Shown here piece after piece: positions 37,711 to 45,111 of a DNA stretch of 64,000 bases. Below the pieces are notes generated by a model. The model was not told where the DNA came from, ran no database searches, and saw only the letters and a program-made list of their open reading frames with translations. This DNA is from Trichomonas vaginalis G3 (taxonomy: Eukaryota; Parabasalia; Trichomonadida; Trichomonadidae), in the NCBI RefSeq assembly GCF_026262505.1, contig NC_067207.1, forward strand, positions 17,080,082 through 17,144,081, in the 5' to 3' direction. The position numbers and the translations under genes are program-made. Numbering within the stretch: position 1 is the first letter of the stretch; the number at the start of each line of letters is the position of its first letter.

Positions 37711-40700
37711 TTAAATAAATGGCATACAACATCCATTTTCACAACATACAGCCTTAGTGTGTGCTCCTGTTAATGCAGTCTTACCGATTGTTAAGCGAGT
37801 CATTGACCCGTTTTTAAGTTGTAAATTAATATTCTGACCATCAAATATCACTTTATCATTTATTATATCCAAATAATTTTTAGGTGTTAATTGTTTATTT
37901 TGTCGTAAACTAACTCCTTTCATTTTTTGTGCAATCTTTTTAAAATCACTTCCATCAATTGAACCGTTGAATGAAGTATAACACTTAGGACATAAAGCAA
38001 CCATGTTATCACCTTGTTTCTCAATTGCTAAACCCAATAACTTCTTCTCATGTGCTTTTTCTTCAGCTTTATTCTTTAATTTAGGTTTAAATTTCTCATT
38101 AAAACAGAAGAAATCAAAAGGTGCGAATTTGTAAATGTTTTTATCATAAAATTTTTTATCGGTTACAATTGCTTGAAATGCTTGAGTGTTAGGAAGATTT
38201 GGGTCGCCAGCGATTGCCCAATAAGATGAATCAGTATCACCTTCAATGAAATGAAAACGATTAACATCCATGCATTTATACATAAAATCATAAATGAAAA
38301 CCAAATACCAGTATTTTGCGTTATCTAAAGTGAAGAATGCCTCTTGTAAACATGTATCACATCTATAAAATCTATCTTTAAGCATCACTTGATACGTATC
38401 CTCTCCTATTTCTCTTATGTTTTTAAACTTATTTGACATACATGCAACGCGTGCCTTCTGTGCATTCATTATTTTAGTCTTTGCGTAATTTTGTGTATTC
38501 ATTGCATCGTAACCATATGATCCATTAAGTGAAATCTTGCAAAATAAACTTTTTCCTTTATTTCCTTCTAATTCAGCCTTTTGTCTTTCGTTCATAAATT
38601 CATTCGCAAATTCATTAAAACAAGTATTTTTCGTAAATGTTAAAATTGATTGAATGTCATCAATGATAAAATGAAATCTGTCTATTAGATACCAAAGATA
38701 ATAAGAAGAAAATGGTTGATATTGGTTGTGTGTTGATGCTAACTGAGTTAATTTCCTCTGTTTCTGGTCAACTGGTAGATTGTTTGATTTCATGTAATTA
38801 TACATAAAACCACCAATTGTTTTTTCATCTGTGATAATATCAAAGTTTCTTATTATTGGTAAAAAGTTTATGTAATCATTAATGTATTTTTCATCAATGT
38901 GACCCTTTACTTCAGCCACGAATAAAGTATTTTTCTTCTTAATTATTCCCAGTGCTTTTGCTTTCTTTGTTGCTGTATCACAAATGATAACACCATTCAA
39001 TCTTCCCGGCATATACATTTTATGGTCAGTATATTGAATGAAATCATGAGGATTAGATGAAAATGATGAAGGATATAATGAATTAAAGTCAACACCAACG
39101 AAATGAGTCATAATGTTGGAAGTGTCCTCATTTGATACAGTTTTAGTTTCTGGATTATATGAAAGTTTATTAATGTGCGTGATTCCTTTAAGATTTACTC
39201 TATGTTGAACATTTGATAAACCACCAGTAATTCCATTACGGAGGATGTGATAAGCTTCAACTGAATCTAGAGTCATTGGTAAATTATTTTTTAATGTATA
39301 ATTTCTTAAATTGATTCTTAAACGTTGAACATCTTCATCTTTATTTGATTTTACGACATTGCAATAACAACACATTAACTGACAATTTTCTTTGGTATGT
39401 GGTTTTTCATTATCGATTCTATCTAATGTTGGTTTATTAGCATATGTAAACGCTTTACCACACATTTTGCATTTAGATGAAAGGATTAAATCGTGATAGT
39501 ATTGATAGTCATCCATTGAAACATTGTTTTTAGTATCCCTTTCTGCTTTTTCATCTTGTTTCTTATATGAATCAATTTTATATTTCCAATACTTTTTTGT
39601 TAATTCAAAACTTGATTCCACATTTTCTTCTTCTGGATATGTTTCGTTAGGATTGAAGTTCTTATATGCTAACGCGTAACGAATCATTGATGCATTCGAT
39701 GATAAAGAAAGATTATGGAGCATGTCAATTTTATAAACAAATGTTTCTTCAATAATTTTATCAATTGGGTCAATCATAATTTCAACGTCTTTATTGCAAT
39801 AATGAATAAAATATTCTAATCTATTCTCAAAATTTTTAGCATCATTGAGATATATTTGATAATCTGAATCGGATATTGTTTCTTGAGTTAATGCTGAATA
39901 AAATGAATCTTGAGTGAATGGTTCCACTTTATATAATTCATCTTCGTAATTCTCCCATGTGATGAATTGATAAGGGAAAAAGGATTTAACACGTGATTTA
40001 TTGTTTCCGAAATCTTGAGTGAATTGGTCTAATGTTCCACCCGCTATATAATTTCTGATGTCAATAAATCTTAATTCATATGGACAGTTTGTTTTCTTTA
40101 CAATGATTTGCTTAAATTGAGAAGAAGAACCCAGCATTGATTTTATTTTCCATTTTGCAGTGTTTAAATCACGAAGAATTAAATTTAAATCAAACTTTCC
40201 CGAATTAAAACCTATGATATTCACTTTATTGAATTCCTCATCTAGAAGTTCTTTAAATGCTTCCTTCTGTTTTTCATTTAATGTATGGGACAAAGTCCCC
40301 GCCGTTTGGTCCGTTTGCGGCTTCATTAATTCTTCATATTGTTCAATATTTGATTTAGCAACTAATGAACAGGTTGAAAATAAAAATTCAATCCAATCAG
40401 AGATGAACGAATCACTTGATGTTAAGCAAAAATTCCTCGTAAATGTTTTATCACGGTCTACGACCTCGCCGCTTCGGTCCGTTTGCGGCTTTATTTTGAC
40501 AGTTGATGATACCATAAATGGTTTTAAGTAAGCGTTCAAAGTTGCACATTCAGAAAGTTGAAGTTCTTCTTTAGTCTCTAATGTTTCGAAGTCAAAAGTA
40601 ATATAATATCTTGTTGGTTTATAATATTCCTGCAAATTGTGAGCTAATAGCCATTGATATATCTTCTGTTTCGTGATATGTGGTGCATATGGTTGTTGTG

Positions 40701-41226
40701 TGTTTTGCAATTGAACGTCTTGAATTAATCTTCCATTATTTTCTTTACATTTCTCACAATGCTTTAAAAATCTTCTTTGGTTTTTCCTTTCTGGGTCATC
40801 ACGGATAGAATAAACTTCTTCTTTGCAAAAGGGGCAAACTTTATATCCTGTGAGTGCTTCAACGTCTGTTATTCTGTCAGCGTGAAGTTTTCCACATGGA
40901 CTCTGTGTTAATAAAATATTTACTGTTTCAAATTCTGGATCTATCATTATTGATTCCACTAATGGAAAGTCTACCTTGTTAATGTCTACGTCTTCTGGTT
41001 GAGGGTCACAATAATAAAAATCAATATTAACGTTTAACATTCTTGCTAACCTCTCACTTTCTGATGAAATGTCAAACCCTTCATATGCATCTATTGCTTC
41101 ATTTAAATAGCTTCTACGAGTTTTAGGATTAACACCATCAGGAATGTTATAGAAGCGTTTAAATAACCTTCTACCTTCGGCTCTTATTTGATTATCATTC
41201 ATTTTAGCTGTTCCGTTTTTGTTCAT
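37711..41226 (-). CDS. Protein-primed family-B DNA polymerase of element C
   Basis: 1,171 residues, nearly the same as the element B polymerase. Exonuclease motifs FDFETLE, GFNSGKFDLNLIL and YCNKDVEIM, the HNH-like module (TLDRIDNEKPHTKENC and flanking Cys pairs) and polymerase motifs VDFNSLYPSSF, KISLNGSYGYD and EGDTDSSYW are all present. Compared with B it is 16 residues longer, mainly through two short in-frame segments containing KPQTD, both encoded by GC hairpin sequence (40,287-40,321 and 40,455-40,489). The open frame and complete motifs suggest it was active recently. Terminal-protein priming is the family mechanism; the priming protein is not identified. Confidence 0.9.
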   Translation of the reverse strand: MNKNGTAKMNDNQIRAEGRRLFKRFYNIPDGVNPKTRRSYLNEAIDAYEGFDISSESERLARMLNVNIDFYYCDPQPEDVDINKVDFPLVESIMIDPEFETVNILLTQSPCGKLHADRITDVEALTGYKVCPFCKEEVYSIRDDPERKNQRRFLKHCEKCKENNGRLIQDVQLQNTQQPYAPHITKQKIYQWLLAHNLQEYYKPTRYYITFDFETLETKEELQLSECATLNAYLKPFMVSSTVKIKPQTDRSGEVVDRDKTFTRNFCLTSSDSFISDWIEFLFSTCSLVAKSNIEQYEELMKPQTDQTAGTLSHTLNEKQKEAFKELLDEEFNKVNIIGFNSGKFDLNLILRDLNTAKWKIKSMLGSSSQFKQIIVKKTNCPYELRFIDIRNYIAGGTLDQFTQDFGNNKSRVKSFFPYQFITWENYEDELYKVEPFTQDSFYSALTQETISDSDYQIYLNDAKNFENRLEYFIHYCNKDVEIMIDPIDKIIEETFVYKIDMLHNLSLSSNASMIRYALAYKNFNPNETYPEEENVESSFELTKKYWKYKIDSYKKQDEKAERDTKNNVSMDDYQYYHDLILSSKCKMCGKAFTYANKPTLDRIDNEKPHTKENCQLMCCYCNVVKSNKDEDVQRLRINLRNYTLKNNLPMTLDSVEAYHILRNGITGGLSNVQHRVNLKGITHINKLSYNPETKTVSNEDTSNIMTHFVGVDFNSLYPSSFSSNPHDFIQYTDHKMYMPGRLNGVIICDTATKKAKALGIIKKKNTLFVAEVKGHIDEKYINDYINFLPIIRNFDIITDEKTIGGFMYNYMKSNNLPVDQKQRKLTQLASTHNQYQPFSSYYLWYLIDRFHFIIDDIQSILTFTKNTCFNEFANEFMNERQKAELEGNKGKSLFCKISLNGSYGYDAMNTQNYAKTKIMNAQKARVACMSNKFKNIREIGEDTYQVMLKDRFYRCDTCLQEAFFTLDNAKYWYLVFIYDFMYKCMDVNRFHFIEGDTDSSYWAIAGDPNLPNTQAFQAIVTDKKFYDKNIYKFAPFDFFCFNEKFKPKLKNKAEEKAHEKKLLGLAIEKQGDNMVALCPKCYTSFNGSIDGSDFKKIAQKMKGVSLRQNKQLTPKNYLDIINDKVIFDGQNINLQLKNGSMTRLTIGKTALTGAHTKAVCCENGCCMPFI
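40287..40321. repeat. GC double hairpin in polymerase gene (40.3 kb)
   Basis: GGGAC-aaa-GTCCC then GCCG...CGGC around tttGGTCCGtttg. Compared with element B (13,161) it has an extra 12 bases including GGTCCGTTTGCG, which keeps the frame. Confidence 0.75.
40455..40489. repeat. GC double hairpin in polymerase gene (40.5 kb), absent from element B
   Basis: GGTC-tac-GACC, two bases, GCCGC-tt-CGG-t-CCG-ttt-GCGGC. All stems are perfect. Element B has no such sequence at the matching place, so this is an insertion or loss difference between the copies. Confidence 0.9.
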
Positions 41227-41290
41227 TTATGTAAGAATAAAAAATTAAAAAATAAATAAAAATAAAGTTTATTTTTTTTAAAGTCCAGGG

Positions 41291-42397
41291 CTAAAGTCCA
41301 TAAAATGAATTAAGAACACATAAATTTTTATCATCTGCGACGTGACGAATACATTTTAATTTACTCAAGAATGCGTACCCTGATACATTAAATCTAATTC
41401 CTGTCTTATTTAATTTCACAACTTTGAAAAGGAATGTATGAATAGCTATAAAATGATGAGATGATGTTTTATGGGTTGCTTCCATTTTTTCTGAAATAAA
41501 TGAATAAATATAATGTTTATAAGTTTTCATATCTTTTATATTCTTAATAACGAATGGTATAGACCTTTCAACTTCGTCTTCCTTCGGTGCTGTTCTTTCA
41601 TATGAAACATTATTAGTATCTTCAATAATGAAACCACAATCGCATAAAATTTTATATGTACCAATTGTTTCTTTTGATATTTTATCTAACAAATCAAAAA
41701 CTTTATCAACACCTGCACATTTATTTAAATAATAATTTGTGTAAATATCATGGTCTTCTTTCTTAATCGTATTTGTTGCATATGTTACATTTTTCAGTGC
41801 TTTTTTGAATTTTTCAGAATCAAGAGGAGGTGAAAGTAATATACATGGATAATCTCCATCGTCAATAAATTGTAACTTATGTTTATGAATAAATTTTGTG
41901 CCTTCTTCTGAAAGTGTTTCATCTATTTCACCATCTAATAAATTTTTAGTAGATTCCAAAAAGTAATTTTTATATCTTTCTTCATGAGATTTTTGAACTT
42001 CTGATTCTGAAGCTGGGATATTCATTAAACCCTCTACTTCATTCTCATTATATTTTTCAACTTCTCTTAATTCCTTAATTTTTTCATCTATTTCATCTCT
42101 TATTTTTTCCAGTCTTTCAATTTCATCATATTCATCATCTTTAATCCGTTCTTCATAATATTCAGGGAAAACATCAGGTTCTTTAGGTTTTTCTTCTTCA
42201 GATGTGGGATATAAGAAATTTATAACATCATCTTTATTCATTTTTCCATCATAATCTAAATCATTTAATAACTCCGCGAATTTTTGACAATTTCTTAAAT
42301 AATATTTATTAACTTCATAACTCGCCTCCTCTAATATATCCTTTATTTCCTCGTTTGTGAATCCCAATTTTTTAACGTCGTTAGTCTTGACACTCAT
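41291..42397 (-). CDS. Conserved lineage-2 protein, unknown function (element C copy)
   Basis: 368 residues from ATG 42,397 (MSVKTNDVKKLGFTNEEIKD); an earlier in-frame ATG two codons upstream is less likely because element B lacks it in frame. It shares with B the EF-hand-like LDYDGKMNKDDVINF, an acidic proline linker (EEEKPKEPDVFPEYY), a charged helix and a conserved C-terminal half with KEDHDIYTNYYLNKC. The frame is kept in both copies, which argues for function. It begins right at the inner edge of the terminal repeat. Candidate terminal or replication protein by position only. Confidence 0.6.
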   Translation of the reverse strand: MSVKTNDVKKLGFTNEEIKDILEEASYEVNKYYLRNCQKFAELLNDLDYDGKMNKDDVINFLYPTSEEEKPKEPDVFPEYYEERIKDDEYDEIERLEKIRDEIDEKIKELREVEKYNENEVEGLMNIPASESEVQKSHEERYKNYFLESTKNLLDGEIDETLSEEGTKFIHKHKLQFIDDGDYPCILLSPPLDSEKFKKALKNVTYATNTIKKEDHDIYTNYYLNKCAGVDKVFDLLDKISKETIGTYKILCDCGFIIEDTNNVSYERTAPKEDEVERSIPFVIKNIKDMKTYKHYIYSFISEKMEATHKTSSHHFIAIHTFLFKVVKLNKTGIRFNVSGYAFLSKLKCIRHVADDKNLCVLNSFYGL

Positions 42398-43266
42398 TTT
42401 CATACGAATTAAAAAAATAAATTATTCAAAAAATGTAAGACATGAATTTTCAATATTGGTTTCATACAAAATAAAAATAAATTATTCATAAATGTAAGAC
42501 ATGAATTTTTAAAGTTTATTTTTCATTCATGAATGATAATTATATCTGATTTCTTTTATTCTCTCATACATACTAGATTTAAAGAATTCAGAACTTTTAC
42601 CATAATCTCCTAAATGTTTTCTAATCCCTAACGTGTGCCAGTTATTATATGAAACTGTATAAACTTTATCTTTATCTTTGCATCTTTCATCACTTCCAAT
42701 ATATTTATATCTCAGTTTTGATTTTGCATTTTCATAATCATTAACGTTTAATAATTCACAGTCTTCCTTTTTAAATAAATGTTTAAGATATTCAGGATTT
42801 AATACTCTACGTTTATATGCTCCTAACTTAGTTCTAAAGGTTTTTCTACAAAATTTAGGAATTCCATCCTCTTTAATGTCATCAATGATTTCCATTTCAT
42901 TATTTTCAATTTCTTCTTCTCGTTTATGAGGTCTTTGATTATGACTCCATTGATTCCATGAAATTAAATATTCTTTATCATTATATTTATACCTCATTAG
43001 CTTATTTTGGCTTTCATATTCATTTAATAATTCACAATCTTCATTTTTAAATTGAAGTTTAACCCATTCAGGATTTAAACAATGTTTAATTAATCGCGGA
43101 ATATCTGACATCATCTATATATAGCTTCTTTTATAAAAGATAAAAAAATAAATTATTTTAAAATTAATGTTAATTTTTTAATGATTTATAAATAAATATA
43201 TTTTAATGCATCGTCTATATATAGATGTAACAAAAAAAGTCACACAACCCGCACTCATCTACTACT
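42391..43266 (-). repeat. Right terminal inverted repeat of element C
   Basis: Reverse match to 22,285-23,100. This arm is about 60 bp longer because a segment with TTCATGTCTTACATTT is present twice (42,430-42,515). It ends GCACTCATCTACTACT next to ATTATT. Confidence 0.9.
42527..43114 (-). CDS. Terminal-repeat gene, right copy, two-domain unknown
   Basis: 195 residues, the right-arm copy of the gene at 22,437. The shared 182 residues differ at one position only. The same doubled module is visible (KNEDCELLNEYESQNKLMRY and KKEDCELLNVNDYENAKSKL), with an acidic linker (EEEIENNEMEIIDDIKEDG) between modules. This copy ends RIKEIRYNYHS. Near-identity of the two arms implies recent copying of one arm from the other during replication. 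It might recognise element ends; unproved. Confidence 0.6.
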   Translation of the reverse strand: MMSDIPRLIKHCLNPEWVKLQFKNEDCELLNEYESQNKLMRYKYNDKEYLISWNQWSHNQRPHKREEEIENNEMEIIDDIKEDGIPKFCRKTFRTKLGAYKRRVLNPEYLKHLFKKEDCELLNVNDYENAKSKLRYKYIGSDERCKDKDKVYTVSYNNWHTLGIRKHLGDYGKSSEFFKSSMYERIKEIRYNYHS

Positions 43267-43272
43267 ATTATT
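43267..43272. repeat. Target site duplication, right (ATTATT)
   Basis: ATTATT after the right end of element C, equal to 22,279-22,284. Confidence 0.9.
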
Positions 43273-43963
43273 CTTTGCTTCTTTGGATCAAATCCATTTT
43301 AATAGAATTTATATACTATTCATCTATTAGTAAACACTACCGTATATTATTTTTTAAGCTATCTTATTTTTTGAACTTTTATTCAAATCTTTGGTCGCAA
43401 GAAGAATTGCATGATAAATAAAAACATTTAATCAAAGTCAATTTTATTTTTCATATTCAAATGGACTGAGTGTTAACATTTAACATTTTTTGCTAATTGT
43501 CGTCAAAAATTAGGCGTAAAGCAAAAATTGATATTTCATATGGTTTTATGATAGAAAAGCATTATATTCCCACTCATTATATTCGTAAATTTTGAGGTTT
43601 ATCCTTCGCTTTTAAGATCATTGAATTTGATTTTTATATAAAATAGTTATATATTAGAAAATAATATGAGTTTATGTGATATTATTTTTCAGAAGATTTC
43701 ATTCTATATGCCTATGAAAAGTACTCTCAAAACTAACTTTTTCCTAATTATAATTAAATCTAGAATATTGTATTATGCTTAGTATTATTTCATTTTTCTC
43801 ATTCAATTTAGAATTTACAAATGTCAAAAAATTGAGAGCTGTCACTTTTGATGAATTTCTGTTTATTACAAAAATAGACTATCTATGATGTAATAGAGTA
43901 TATGGTATTATAAAAATGGAAAACTATTTTCTCATAGGAAATAAAAAATAACGTATATTTGCA
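43267..43963. other. Right flank: ankyrin gene remnant then spacer
   Basis: 43,267-43,300 read on the minus strand continues the ankyrin repeat (KEAKNN) for about ten codons and then stops resembling the family. The rest is AT-rich with no gene seen. Confidence 0.5.
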
Positions 43964-44520
43964 GTGAGTAGGCATGCACCGAGCCTACTCACGCATTAAA
44001 CTTTTAATTCATTCTCTGGCCGACAAAGAGCCAGAGAATCACATCTGCATTAACTTATGCTGAAGTTTTCTGGATTTTCTTCCTCATTTGAGAGAAATTC
44101 AGAAAACTTCAGCATAAACGAATTACAGACATGCTCTCTCGCTCTTTATCGGCCAAGTACCACAACTACATTACACTAGGGCAGAGTTCTTCCGAGGCCT
44201 CTCATCAAATGAGAGACTTCGGAAAAACTCTGTCCTATTCGAGTAAAAGTACATTCTCTGACACACAAATTGTTAGAGATCACAAGCACACTACATTAGG
44301 ACAGAGTTCTTCCGAGGCCTCTCATCAAATGAGAGACTTCGGAAAAACTCTGTCCTATTCGATTAATTACAGAATCCTAGGCCTTTTGGGAACCAGGAAA
44401 GAGTAGTAAGAGTACTTTAAGGCAATGTTCATTACGAAGTCTCTCATCGAATGAGAGATTTCGTAATGAACATTGCCCATTTCGAGTAAACTTACATCCC
44501 TGACCCTCAAGGGTTCAGGG
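43964..44520. ncRNA. Array of alternating long and short hairpins
   Basis: Perfect or near-perfect hairpins lie in a row: 43,964-43,992 (10 bp), 44,011-44,039 (10 bp), 44,055-44,117 (18 bp perfect, extending to about 24), 44,177-44,237 and 44,297-44,357 (about 27 of 29 pairs, two copies 120 bp apart), 44,421-44,477 (27 pairs, one G-U, loop of three) and 44,498-44,520. Long stems are followed by a TTCGAGTAAA-type spacer and a short stem. G-U pairs and tiny loops suit RNA rather than only DNA palindromes. No protein frame fits both arms. It could be a source of small RNAs or a palindromic repeat family; strand unknown. Confidence 0.6.
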
Positions 44521-44533
44521 AGTAGTACTGTAG

Positions 44534-44831
44534 TCCATGAGAGCAATAACGTATAACTAATATCGCCAGAAGCACAACAATTATACAGCCTAGCTACGCT
44601 ATCTTAGCAGCTAGGCTGCATAGATATTGTGCTTTTGGCTTGCAGAAACCTCATGGAAGACCCATTGGAGATCTCCAGCCGAAATCACTTGCTGATGTAG
44701 ATGGAGCAGCACTATGATTGGCCAGATCAAAGGCTGCGTAGCATCCCAGCAAGTGAATAGTCGGCGGCGACTCCAGCTGTGGTCCACTATGAGATTATGG
44801 CACTTTTGCGTTTTGGCGGGCAAAGTTTTTT
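44534..44831 (+). ncRNA. Candidate structured RNA ending in a T run
   Basis: Nested pairing: TCCATGAG (44,534) with CTCATGGA (44,650); GCCAGAAGCACAA (44,565) with TTGTGCTTTTGGC (44,627); CAGCCTAGCT (44,586) with AGCTAGGCTG (44,609); then a second domain CACTTGCTG (about 44,686) with CAGCAAGTG (about 44,746). GC content is clearly higher than the flanks. A seven-T run after AAAG near 44,825 could end a polymerase III transcript. It does not match tRNA, U snRNA, SRP or RNase P landmarks that I can recall. Family unknown. Confidence 0.45.
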
Positions 44832-45111
44832 TGATCTGACATTTGTAAACAGTTTACACTGTCAAATTTGGAACTTTACAAATGTCATATTTTTCGATCT
44901 TGTCCCGCTCTCTAATGAGAAGCGTTAACTTTACAAATTATTTATTCATCAAAAAATTAACATTTGATTGATATTGGGTTACAATTTATTCAAAACAAGC
45001 CATATAATCTTTGTTTAATACAGAATTGCTGAAGTAGAATAATAAAATGAAATATAATTGTATGCATGATGTGGAGCATATATATCATTTTGGGCTTTTC
45101 GATATAAATTT
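44832..45111. other. Spacer before the Mutator-like element
   Basis: AT-rich, no gene seen. The last nine bases (45,103-45,111, TATAAATTT) are the left target duplication of the next element. Confidence 0.5.

Larger units (their letters stand above)
22285..43266. mobile_element. Polinton/Maverick element C, lineage 2, complete with both ends
   Basis: 20,982 bp bounded by inverted ends AGTAGTAGATGAGTGC and ATTATT duplications, inside an ankyrin gene. The gene set is typical: major capsid, packaging ATPase, penton-like, fibre, amphipathic minor protein, protein-primed polymerase and integrase, plus a primase-helicase. The left half is read mostly rightward and the right half leftward, with a terminal-repeat gene at both ends. 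Terminal repeat arms are nearly identical and most frames are open, so insertion is recent. About six breaks are present in total, so the copy is probably not autonomous. Confidence 0.95.

Noticed and set aside
44131-44406. Protein frame with SSSEASHQMRDFGKTLSYS repeated
   Set aside because: Created by the duplicated hairpin; both arms cannot be coding by design, and the RNA pairing explains the conservation better.
44611-44823. Minus-strand 70-codon frame with Trp/Arg/Cys
   Set aside because: Overlaps strongly paired sequence; no start context and no family.
44534-44831. SRP RNA
   Set aside because: A GTGAATAG ... ACTCCAGC stretch faintly recalls the SRP Alu end, but the conserved helix 8 loops (GGAA and AGCA pairing) are not seen.
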